A DNA stretch of 64,000 nt, taken from contig NZ_JABBYO010000011.1 of NCBI RefSeq assembly GCF_012958305.1, forward strand, positions 124,001 to 188,000, read 5' to 3'. Positions 49,490 to 57,058 of this stretch are shown here, in pieces. Every line of letters starts with the position of its first letter. Positions within the stretch are counted from its first letter, which is position 1. This DNA comes from Tautonia rosea (lineage in GTDB: Bacteria; Planctomycetota; Planctomycetia; Isosphaerales; Isosphaeraceae). Under the pieces are notes generated by a model. The model was not told where the DNA came from. It saw nothing but the letters and a program-made list of their open reading frames with translations, and did no database searches. The position numbers and the translations under genes are program-made.

Positions 49490-52324
49490 ATGACTCCACC
49501 GTTCGTCTCCTCCGACGCCCGAACCGATCGCGTCATGCAATTGCGAGGGGTCCGGGTCCACAACCTCAAAGGAGTGGACCTCGACCTGCCTCGAAACGAG
49601 CTGATCGTCTTCACGGGCGTCAGCGGGTCGGGGAAGAGTTCGCTCGCATTTGACACCCTTTACGCAGAAGGCCAGCGGCGCTACGTTGAGACCTTCTCCC
49701 CCTACGCTCGGCAGTTCCTGGAAACGCTCGACACGCCCGAGGCCGACCGGATTGAGGGGCTGCCCCCCGCGATTGCCGTCTCGCAACGCCAGGGGAAGCG
49801 ATCGAGCCGGAGTACGGTCGGCTCCGTCACCGAGGTGCATGACTATCTGGCGATCCTTTACGCGAGGCTCGGCCAGGTCAACTGCATGCACTGCGGACTG
49901 GAGGTCCGACCAGCCGACACGGGCTCGGTGGTCGCCGCCATCGAAGGGTTGCCCGAGGGGACTCGCTACCAGATCGGCTTCCCGCTGGAGATCCGACCGG
50001 ACACCGACCGAACCGCCCTGGCCGCCTTGCTGCGAGAGGACGGCTTCCTGCGCGTCCGGGTCGGCGATCGGGTCGAGACGATCGAGGACGGTCCCATCCC
50101 CGATCCGGTCGGCGAGGCTTCGGTCGATGTGATCGTCGATCGGCTCGTCCGAGGGCGCGAAGACTCGGGACGACGGGGAGACTCGATCGAAACGGCCTTC
50201 GATCGTGGCCTCGGCCGTTGCCGGGTGATCGCCGAGGAGGAGGTTCGGACCTTCTACCGCGGCTGGCGATGCGCTGGGTGCGGCACTGATCACCTGGCCC
50301 CCGAGCCTCGTCTGTTCCGCCCGAACAGCCCGATCGGTGCCTGCCCGTCCTGCCAGGGATTCGGCCGGGTGATCGACCTCGACCTCGATCGGATCGTCCC
50401 CGACCGATCGAAGTCGATCGAGGCCGGGGCGATCGCTCCCTGGACGACGCCGAACTACCGGGAACATCTGGACAACCTTGTGCGCGTTGCTCCCACGCTG
50501 GGGATCCCCACCGACCGGCCGTTCAAGTTCCTGGAACCGGAGCAGATCCGCTTGATCCTCGAAGGAGCACCCAGGAACGGGTTTGCCGGGCTTCGCCGCT
50601 TCTTCGACGCCCTGGAGCGGAAGACGTACAAGATGCATATTCGCGTCTTCCTGAGTCGATGGCGAGGCTACCGCCCCTGCCCCGATTGCGGCGGGGCTCG
50701 CCTTCGGCCCGAGGCCCTGGCGGTGAAGGTCGCTGGCCTCGACATCGCAAGCCTCTCGGCTCTGCCGATCGGCGAGGCCCGAGCCGTGATCGACGCCTTC
50801 GCCTCGACCGAAGGCATGGCCAGGTCGATCGCCCGACGCGCGATCGACCCGGTTCGGGCAAGGCTCGGCTATCTCGGACGCATCGGCCTCGACTACCTGA
50901 CGCTTGACCGCCAGGCCCGAACGCTCTCGGGAGGAGAGACGCGACGGGTTGCCCTGACAAGGGCGCTCGGATCGGGACTCGTCAATACCTTGTACGTTCT
51001 CGATGAGCCTTCGATCGGCTTGCACCCGAGCGACATCGACCGGCTCGTCTCGACCCTGGTCGATCTTCGCGACCGAGGGAATGCCGTCGTCGTGGTTGAA
51101 CATGACGAAGCGATCATGCGATCTGCCAACCGAATCGTTGATGTCGGACCCGGCGCGGGAGCGATGGGAGGCCGCATCCTGTACAACGGCCCTCCCGATG
51201 GCCTGGCCAACGCTCCCGAGTCGGCCACGGGTGCATTTCTGGCCCGGCGTCGCCGGGTCGTGCCACCTGCCCGGCGTCGAGCACCGACCAAGGAGAAGAC
51301 CCTGACCCTCCGAGGAGCGACAGGAAACAATCTCAAAGATCTTGATGTCTCGTTTCCGCTGGGTCTGATCTGTGTCGTGACGGGGGTGAGCGGATCGGGC
51401 AAGAGCACGCTGGTCGATCGCACCCTTTACCCTGCCCTGGTCCGCCGCCTGAAGGGAGAGCACGAGCCGGGGGAACCGTTCCGCGAGCTGCTCGGCACCG
51501 GGTCGATCGACGACGTGATCCTCGTCGATCAATCGCCGATCGGCCGGTCGGCCCGATCGAATCCGGCGACGTATGTGAAGGCGTTCGACGAGATCCGCAA
51601 GACCTTTGCCGCCACCCACGAGGCCAAGTTGCGGAACTACGGCCCCAGCCGGTTCAGCTTCAACGTGCCCGGAGGCCGATGCGAGGCGTGCGAGGGGAAC
51701 GGCCACCAGATCATCGACATGCAGTTTCTCTCCGATGTAATGGTTCGCTGTCCCGAGTGCCACGGCACTCGGTACCGGTCAGAAACGCTGGAAGTGACTT
51801 ACCGGGGCAAGTCGATCGCCGAGGTGCTGGACCTGACCGTCCGCGAAGCGTTCGCTTTCTTCAAGAACCGGCCCAAGGTCCAGGCAAAACTGCGACCGTT
51901 GATGGGAGTCGGGCTCGACTACCTCCGGCTCGGTCAGCCGGCCTCGACCCTCTCCGGCGGCGAGGCCCAGCGCTTGAAGCTCGCGTCGTTCCTGCCGACC
52001 TCGGCCGCCTCGGCCGCGACCCGGTCGGCCCTGCCGTCGTCCCTCTTGCTGCTGGATGAGCCGACGACGGGCCTGCATCCCTCGGATGTCTTGACGTTGA
52101 TCGACTGCCTCAACACCCTGGCCGATCTCGGGCATTCCCTGATCCTCGTCGAGCATAACCCCGAGCTGATGCTTTGTGCCGACTGGATCATCGACCTCGG
52201 CCCCGGCGCGGGAGACGCCGGCGGCCGGATTGTCGCCGAGGGGCCTCCCGAGACGATCGCCCAGACCGACACCCCCACCGGCCGCGTCCTCGCCGCCGCC
52301 CTTTCGATCGGAGCACACGAATGA
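49490..52324 (+). CDS. uvrA: Excinuclease ABC subunit A homologue (UvrA)
   Basis: A 944-residue UvrA-type protein with a strong Shine-Dalgarno (GGAGG). Both ATPase modules are intact: Walker A GVSGSGKS at about 43-50 and again near 632, signatures LSGGETRR (about 480) and LSGGEAQR (about 820). A zinc module of CX2CX18CX2C form is at CAGCGTDH/CPSCQGF, and the C-terminal zinc hairpin is at CEACEGNGHQ/CPECHGTRY. It recognises damaged DNA and loads UvrB. The early segment reads AVSQRQGKRSSRSTVGSVTE instead of the usual ID-QKTTSRNPRSTVGTVTE, so this could be a divergent UvrA paralogue rather than the housekeeping copy. Its stop overlaps the next ATG (ATGA). Confidence 0.88.
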   Translation: MTPPFVSSDARTDRVMQLRGVRVHNLKGVDLDLPRNELIVFTGVSGSGKSSLAFDTLYAEGQRRYVETFSPYARQFLETLDTPEADRIEGLPPAIAVSQRQGKRSSRSTVGSVTEVHDYLAILYARLGQVNCMHCGLEVRPADTGSVVAAIEGLPEGTRYQIGFPLEIRPDTDRTALAALLREDGFLRVRVGDRVETIEDGPIPDPVGEASVDVIVDRLVRGREDSGRRGDSIETAFDRGLGRCRVIAEEEVRTFYRGWRCAGCGTDHLAPEPRLFRPNSPIGACPSCQGFGRVIDLDLDRIVPDRSKSIEAGAIAPWTTPNYREHLDNLVRVAPTLGIPTDRPFKFLEPEQIRLILEGAPRNGFAGLRRFFDALERKTYKMHIRVFLSRWRGYRPCPDCGGARLRPEALAVKVAGLDIASLSALPIGEARAVIDAFASTEGMARSIARRAIDPVRARLGYLGRIGLDYLTLDRQARTLSGGETRRVALTRALGSGLVNTLYVLDEPSIGLHPSDIDRLVSTLVDLRDRGNAVVVVEHDEAIMRSANRIVDVGPGAGAMGGRILYNGPPDGLANAPESATGAFLARRRRVVPPARRRAPTKEKTLTLRGATGNNLKDLDVSFPLGLICVVTGVSGSGKSTLVDRTLYPALVRRLKGEHEPGEPFRELLGTGSIDDVILVDQSPIGRSARSNPATYVKAFDEIRKTFAATHEAKLRNYGPSRFSFNVPGGRCEACEGNGHQIIDMQFLSDVMVRCPECHGTRYRSETLEVTYRGKSIAEVLDLTVREAFAFFKNRPKVQAKLRPLMGVGLDYLRLGQPASTLSGGEAQRLKLASFLPTSAASAATRSALPSSLLLLDEPTTGLHPSDVLTLIDCLNTLADLGHSLILVEHNPELMLCADWIIDLGPGAGDAGGRIVAEGPPETIAQTDTPTGRVLAAALSIGAHE

Positions 52325-53502
52325 TTACCATCACAACCCTTCTTGCGGTGATGCTGACGACGGTGAGAGCGGGCCAGCCGGAGCAGGTGGCGGAAGGCCA
52401 GAGAGTCACCGTCGCCGATGTCGGAGCACTGCGGAGGGCTCTGGAATCGGCCAGGCCGGGAATGACGATTGCCCTGGAGCCGGGAGTGTACGAGGGGGGG
52501 ACATTCGTCCGTGATCTGACCGGCGAGCCGGGAAGGCCGATCGTCATTACGGCGGCCGACCCGGAACGGCCTCCGGTAATCCGGGGGGGCGGCTCTGCGT
52601 TTCAACTGAGCGGTCCGGCCCATGTGGAACTGCGGGACATGGTCTTCGAAGGGGCGACCGGCAACGGCCTGAACATCGATGACGGCGGGTCGGGCGAGGG
52701 GACGGCGCATCACATCGTTTTACGTCGATTGGTCGTGCGGGACGTGGGGCCGGATGGGAATCGAGATGGAATCAAGCTCTCGGGCGTCGATATGTTCCGA
52801 GTCGAGGACTGCACGATCGAGCGCTGGGGGTCGGGCGGGTCGGGCGTCGACATGGTCGGGTGCCACGACGGCGAGATCGTCGGCTGCGTCTTCCGGAACG
52901 GGGGCGGCCGGGGGGGAAACGGGGTGCAAGGCAAGGGAGGGACCGCAAGGATCGCCGTCAGGCGGTGCCGGTTCGAGCAGTCGGGCGACCGTGCGTTGAA
53001 CCTCGGCGGCAGCACGGGAACACCGTTCTTCCGGCCGCTCGATCCGGGGTACGAGGCGAAAGACCTGCTCGTCGAGGACTGCGTTGTGATCGGCGGTCAG
53101 GCGGGGGTGGCGTTTGTCGGGGTCGATGGGGCGGTTGTTCGGCACTGCGTCTTCTACCGGCCGGGACGGTTCGGGCTCCGCATCTTGCAAGAGAGTGTCG
53201 GGCCAAACTTCGTGCCGAGTCGCAATGGGCAATTCATGAACAACATTATCGCTTACCGATCCGACGAGATGGTCATGCCCATTAACATCGGTCCGAACAC
53301 GGCTCCGGAGACTTTCACGATGGCCCGGAACGTCTGGTACTGCCTCGATGCTCCGCAGCGGAGCCCGAGGCTCGACCTGCCGGAAGACGGGGGGCGATCG
53401 GGTGTGGACCCCGGCTTTGTCGATCCTGAAGGGGGGGATTTCCGGCTCCGTCCGGGAAGTCCCGCTCACCCGGCAGGGCCTCGGGAACCGGATCGAAACT
53501 GA
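52321..53502 (+). CDS. Secreted right-handed parallel beta-helix protein
   Basis: A 393-residue protein with a signal peptide at 1-17 (MITITTLLAVMLTTVRAG). The body consists of parallel beta-helix coils: repeated Asn/Gly turns and short strands (FQLSGPAHVELRDMVFEGATGNGLNID, HHIVLRRLVVRDVG, DMFRVEDCTIERWG, VDMVGCHDGEIVGCVFRNGG, IAVRRCRFEQSGDRALNLGG, LLVEDCVVIGGQAG, AVVRHCVFYRPG). Such proteins include pectate-lyase-like and polysaccharide-binding proteins. No catalytic residues are identified. The ATG at 52321 overlaps the uvrA stop by four bases, so translation is coupled; the functional link to DNA repair is unclear and may be accidental. A longer ORF from 52174 is not supported. Confidence 0.85.
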   Translation: MITITTLLAVMLTTVRAGQPEQVAEGQRVTVADVGALRRALESARPGMTIALEPGVYEGGTFVRDLTGEPGRPIVITAADPERPPVIRGGGSAFQLSGPAHVELRDMVFEGATGNGLNIDDGGSGEGTAHHIVLRRLVVRDVGPDGNRDGIKLSGVDMFRVEDCTIERWGSGGSGVDMVGCHDGEIVGCVFRNGGGRGGNGVQGKGGTARIAVRRCRFEQSGDRALNLGGSTGTPFFRPLDPGYEAKDLLVEDCVVIGGQAGVAFVGVDGAVVRHCVFYRPGRFGLRILQESVGPNFVPSRNGQFMNNIIAYRSDEMVMPINIGPNTAPETFTMARNVWYCLDAPQRSPRLDLPEDGGRSGVDPGFVDPEGGDFRLRPGSPAHPAGPREPDRN

Positions 53503-53701
53503 GGCCGAGCCGCCTGCGCGGGGGGATCGGGGAATTGAGTACGGTCACGAAACGGGGCGGATTGTCAAAGAGCAAGGGGGACCGGGCCTTCGTGGTCCAT
53601 CGCGCCATCACATCAGTATTCATCTATAATTTTGAGTTCGGATGGGGAGGCTGGGACGAGGGTCCGGGCCTGGTGTGGAACACGAGGACCCCTCACCCCA
53701 A

Positions 53702-53727
53702 CCCTCTCCCCACGGGCGGGGAGAGGG
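53702..53727. repeat. CCCTCTCCCC hairpin intergenic repeat
   Basis: A 10-bp perfect stem, CCCTCTCCCC / GGGGAGAGGG, with loop ACGGGC, preceded by CCTCACCCCAA. The sequence matches a widespread bacterial intergenic repeat that reads CCCTCACCCC...CCCTCTCCC. It lies between the convergent beta-helix gene and sialidase-like gene, so it may also act as a terminator. Confidence 0.65.
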
Positions 53728-53776
53728 AGACAGAACCGATCGGCCAGTGGGACAGAGGGACGGTTGATCGAGGTCA

Positions 53777-54862
53777 TTACTCCTGACCGAGGACCCAGGA
53801 CTCATCGAAGATGGCGTGATTGACGACCGATCGGCGGTCGGAGGTGAAGACGAGGTGGATCCGGCCGTCGCGGGCCTGGAAGACGATCGGATAGCCGTAG
53901 TCGCGGTCGCCGTCGGCAATCACGCGGCGGTGAGGGTAGGAGGCGTCGTTGTCGGTCGAGAGGGCGACGGCAAGCGGGGTGCGACGGGTCATGCTGTCGT
54001 TGTAGACGAGCAGGAGGTTGCCACTCTGAAGCTTGAGGAAGTCGACGGCGGCGTTCGGGTTGGGGAACTCGGAGTTGAGCCCTTCGGTCCAGGTCTGGCC
54101 GCGGTCGTCCGACTCGGCGCGGATGATGTAGCCGTCGGTGGTGGGGCCGTAGTCGCCCCCGCGTCGGCAGTAGGCAACAATCCGGCCGTCGGGCAGTTGC
54201 ACGGGGGAGGGTTGCAGGTTCCCGCGGGCCGACCGGATGCGGCCCAGCTCTTGCCAGCCGGCGAAGGGGTCGGCCGGGTCGAAGCGGTAGAAGACCGAGC
54301 AGGTGTCGGGTCCGACTGATTCCGTGTCCTCGCCGGTCTCGAAGTAGGCAGGGAGCAGGTAGGAGCCATCGTCGAGGACGATCGGCCGGTTGCGGACCAT
54401 CATGCCGGCCTCAGTGGCGAGGATTGAAGCGTCGGACCAGGTCTGTGCGCCGTCTCGGGACACCTTGAACTGGATGCGGGAGCTGGACCAGGTCTCGCCG
54501 AACCGGACAACGTAAAAGAGCCAGACGAGGCCGTCGGGCGCTTGCCAGATCACCCCGTTGCCGGCCGATCGGAGCGGGTCCTTGGCGATGACCTCGGGGA
54601 AGGTCCAGGCGTCGGACCCTTTGGCGAGGCGAGAGCCGTAGACGGCCGTGTCGGTCGCGTACTCGCCCGCGCCGCCGTAGTAGACGAGGTAGAGATCACC
54701 GTTGGCCAGCTCGTCCATGCAGGCGGGATGCTTGTACGGTCCGGTCTCGATTTCTGGTCCGAAGATGCGGTTGATCGTCGGCGATCCTCCGGCAGGGGGA
54801 TCCGCCTGGGGGGTCGACGCAACGATCAAGGCGAGGAAGCTGGCGAGCGTGAGAATCGACAT
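53777..54862 (-). CDS. Secreted sialidase-like BNR protein
   Basis: A 361-residue exported protein. A signal peptide is at 1-19 (ILTLASFLALIVASTPQA). The body is a six-bladed BNR/Asp-box propeller of the PF13088 type: KHPACMDELANGDLYLVYYGG, VSRDGAQTWSD, LDDGSYLLPAYFETG, SDDRGQTWTE, LSTDNDASYPHRRV, YPIVFQARDGRIHLVFTSDRRSVVNH. Several relatives are exo-alpha-sialidases, while others are of unknown specificity; the Arg triad is not obvious by eye. Probably acts on glycans. AGGA is about ten bases before the ATG. Confidence 0.83.
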   Translation of the reverse strand: MSILTLASFLALIVASTPQADPPAGGSPTINRIFGPEIETGPYKHPACMDELANGDLYLVYYGGAGEYATDTAVYGSRLAKGSDAWTFPEVIAKDPLRSAGNGVIWQAPDGLVWLFYVVRFGETWSSSRIQFKVSRDGAQTWSDASILATEAGMMVRNRPIVLDDGSYLLPAYFETGEDTESVGPDTCSVFYRFDPADPFAGWQELGRIRSARGNLQPSPVQLPDGRIVAYCRRGGDYGPTTDGYIIRAESDDRGQTWTEGLNSEFPNPNAAVDFLKLQSGNLLLVYNDSMTRRTPLAVALSTDNDASYPHRRVIADGDRDYGYPIVFQARDGRIHLVFTSDRRSVVNHAIFDESWVLGQE

Positions 54863-55117
54863 GTGCGGAGGGTCCTGAAGTCGAACGCGGATCGGGAATG
54901 GGGTTGGCGCTCACGATCGGGTCGATCGAATCGAGGGGGGAACGGGCGACCCGGCCCGGATTGGGAATTACCGTATCGCTCGGGAGGGCGTTCGACAACG
55001 GCCTCGTCGACCCTTGTCGAGGCGGACCGGGACAATCGGCCGAGGCGTCACGTGATTCGGCCCTCCGCGTCGGGCACATGCTTCGGCCTCGCGGGCGAGC
55101 ATCGGTCGCTTTAGGTC

Positions 55118-55148
55118 GGTGCGCACGCCGGTGCGCCTTTGGGTGCGC
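55118..55148. repeat. GGTGCGC repeat cluster 1
   Basis: Three copies of GGTGCGC at 55118, 55130 and 55142, spaced exactly 12 bases. The same motif recurs about 180 bp downstream with a similar period. Could be a protein-binding array (about one turn of DNA) or low-complexity sequence. Confidence 0.6.
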
Positions 55149-55299
55149 TTCGGATCGGGGAGGGAGAATTCGCGTAACGGGTTGAGGGATCGAAGGTTTC
55201 GGACGATGCGCCCGAGTTCGTTTCGGCAACCGTGCTCGTCGGTTCCACGGGTCGGAGCAGTTGGCTCGGCAGGAACGAACCCGAACGATTTGGCCGGTC

Positions 55300-55341
55300 G
55301 GTGCGCTTGCGGGTGCGCCGGTCGGTGCGCCCTGGGTGCGC
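55300..55341. repeat. GGTGCGC repeat cluster 2
   Basis: Four copies of GGTGCGC at 55300, 55312, 55324 and 55335, with spacing 12, 12 and 11 bases. It mirrors cluster 1. The reverse strand reads GAPT/GAPA-like in one frame, but no ORF supports coding. Confidence 0.6.
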
Positions 55342-55696
55342 CAAGGGGGGAAGAACGGAACGTGTTTCATGGCAGGAACATCGGGAAAACCAGGCCGTTC
55401 GTTTCGAGACAATTGGGGATGGTCGACACCTCAGTCGGCCAGGCGAGAACCTCGAATCGAAAATGCAATCAATCATGAAACTTCAAGAACGCCGAGTCTC
55501 AAAGGAAGCCATCGACAAGCCGTGACGAAATCCGAGATCGGTCCGAGGAACGCGAGGGGTCGGAAACAGGACTCACCGTAGAAAGGATCGTGAGAAGGAG
55601 GGGTTTCAGTCACACAAACTGAGGGAGGAGGACGGATTTCGAAGGGCCAAGGTGCTCGACGCGGGCAGGGGTCACGCCTCTCCTCTTGTTTCCGGA

Positions 55697-56236
55697 TCAG
55701 GATCGTCGGCTCCCCTGGGAGGCTCGGGGCGGGACCGAGGATGTTGGGGCCGACCGGGATGGGAATTCGATGATGGGCAGGCCCTTTGCTTCGGTCTTGA
55801 GTTGAAACAGTAGGCCGTGGAACCGCTTTGGGCCGTAGACGGTCATCAGCGCGACGAGGGACCAGAGGAGCACCGCAGGCAGGAAAATGGGTTCGAGCCC
55901 ATAGATTGCGTTGACGATGGCCATCATGCCCAGGTCGGCAGCGAGGTGCAGTCGGATGCGGCGCGAGGAGACCGAGCCCGATCGTCGGGTGAAGAGGAGC
56001 GGGGCGATCAGGCCCGGCAGCCCGCAGCGGCCCGTGCCGAAGAAGGGGCAGCGGGAGCAGGTCGTGCGGAAGGTCTCGACGAGCCAGGCCAGAATCACGG
56101 CGGTCGTCGCCAGACCGAGCCAGAGGCCATGAACGAAGGCGATCGCCACGGCCCCGATCAGAAAGGGCGGGACACCGAGGCCAAACCAGTACGTGAAAAA
56201 CTTCCGGCTGGAGACAACTCTCGTGATCGCCGTCAT
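55697..56236 (-). CDS. Integral membrane protein with CxxCPFxxxGxC motif
   Basis: A 179-residue protein with AAGGAGG six bases before the ATG. It has about four membrane helices (FTYWFGLGVPPFLIGAVAIAF, LWLGLATTAVILAWLV, LAADLGMMAIVNAIYGL, IFLPAVLLWSLVALMTV). Between helices 2 and 3 is a short polar loop with TCSRCPFFGTGRCGLPGLIAP, in which three Cys and nearby Gly/Pro look like a metal- or redox-linked motif. The C-terminus is basic and Ser-rich. I recognise the Cys-motif as recurring in planctomycete proteins but cannot assign a function. A longer ORF at 55473-56324 in another frame is rejected. Confidence 0.7.
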   Translation of the reverse strand: MTAITRVVSSRKFFTYWFGLGVPPFLIGAVAIAFVHGLWLGLATTAVILAWLVETFRTTCSRCPFFGTGRCGLPGLIAPLLFTRRSGSVSSRRIRLHLAADLGMMAIVNAIYGLEPIFLPAVLLWSLVALMTVYGPKRFHGLLFQLKTEAKGLPIIEFPSRSAPTSSVPPRASQGSRRS

Positions 56237-56440
56237 CAGCGTCCTCCTTCTGGATTTCGAGGGATGGTCTGTTCGACCGAGCGATCCGATCCGATCCGAT
56301 CCGAAGGCCGGTTTCGGCCCTCACGGCCCGCTCGGCCTGGAGAATTCATCCGCAGGCCCTGGCGAGACCCGCCAGAAGTCGCAATGATTTTTTCTTGAGG
56401 GGGTGTCGCGAACCGTCGGGCCTTGCATCCGGAGGCACTG

Positions 56441-57058
56441 ATGAAACGCGCAGACGAAGGGTCGGTTACGGTCTGGATCGGCGACCTGAAGCGAGACGCC
56501 GACACCGCCGCCGAGGAGCTCTGGGAACGCTACTTCGGCCAGCTTGTTCGCCTCGCCGCTGCCCGGCTCCGAGGAGCGTCTCGGGCCGCGGCCGACGAGG
56601 AAGACGTCGCCCTGAGTGCCTTCGACAGTTTCTGCCGGAACGCCGAACGTGGCCGATTCCCTCGCCTGGAGGACCGCAATGACCTCTGGCGGATCCTGGT
56701 GACGATCACGACTCGCAAGGCTACGGACCAGCGACAATGGCAAGGCCGCAGGAAGCGGGGAGGCGGACTGGTCCTCGACGAGGCAGCGCTGGAGGGGCCA
56801 GAGGCTCAGGGCAGAGCGCGAGGGCTGGTGGCGGTCGCCGGCCGGGAGCCGACGCCCGAGTTCGCGGCGATTGTGACCGAGGAGTACCGCCGTCGCCTCG
56901 ACACCTTGCCGGACGACGTCCTTCGTCGCATTGCCCAGTGGAAGCTGGAGGGGGAGCGCCACGAGGAGATTGCCCGACGGCTCGATTGCAGCGTGCGAAG
57001 CGTCGAGCGCAAGCTCGCCTTGATCCGTCGGTACTGGCTTACGGAGGAGCCGACATGA
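56441..57058 (+). CDS. ECF sigma factor paired with a Ser/Thr kinase
   Basis: A 205-residue sigma factor. The ATG at 56441 has GGAGG six bases upstream, and a TTG at 56423 is unlikely. Region 2 is about 15-90 (ELWERYFGQLVRLAAARLRG, EEDVALSAFDSFCRNAERGRFPRLEDRNDLWRILVTITTRKATDQ) and region 4 about 145-200 (YRRRLDTLPDDVLRRIAQWKLEGERHEEIARRLDCSVRSVERKLALIRRYW). It differs clearly from the sigma at 37632, so the two are not recent duplicates. Its stop codon overlaps the start of the kinase gene (ATGA). No anti-sigma factor is present, so kinase-dependent control is the likely mode. Confidence 0.9.
   Translation: MKRADEGSVTVWIGDLKRDADTAAEELWERYFGQLVRLAAARLRGASRAAADEEDVALSAFDSFCRNAERGRFPRLEDRNDLWRILVTITTRKATDQRQWQGRRKRGGGLVLDEAALEGPEAQGRARGLVAVAGREPTPEFAAIVTEEYRRRLDTLPDDVLRRIAQWKLEGERHEEIARRLDCSVRSVERKLALIRRYWLTEEPT

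Larger units (their letters stand above)
54863..55696. other. Intergenic region of 834 bp with phased GGTGCGC repeats
   Basis: No convincing gene. The longest frames have no start with Shine-Dalgarno and encode only low-complexity GAPT-like runs or Arg/Pro noise. The notable content is two clusters of GGTGCGC with a 12-bp period (see the repeat entries). Confidence 0.5.

Noticed and set aside
48488-51763. Minus-strand open frame of 1091 codons
   Set aside because: Antisense to the DUF4340 gene and uvrA; no recognisable product.
54696-55412. Minus-strand frame of 238 codons over the GGTGCGC repeats
   Set aside because: Overlaps the sialidase-like gene start, encodes low-complexity Arg/Pro/Ala sequence, and has no ribosome-binding site or conserved motif.
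55473-56324. Minus-strand frame of 283 codons
   Set aside because: Out of frame with the convincing membrane protein at 55697-56236 and without any motif.
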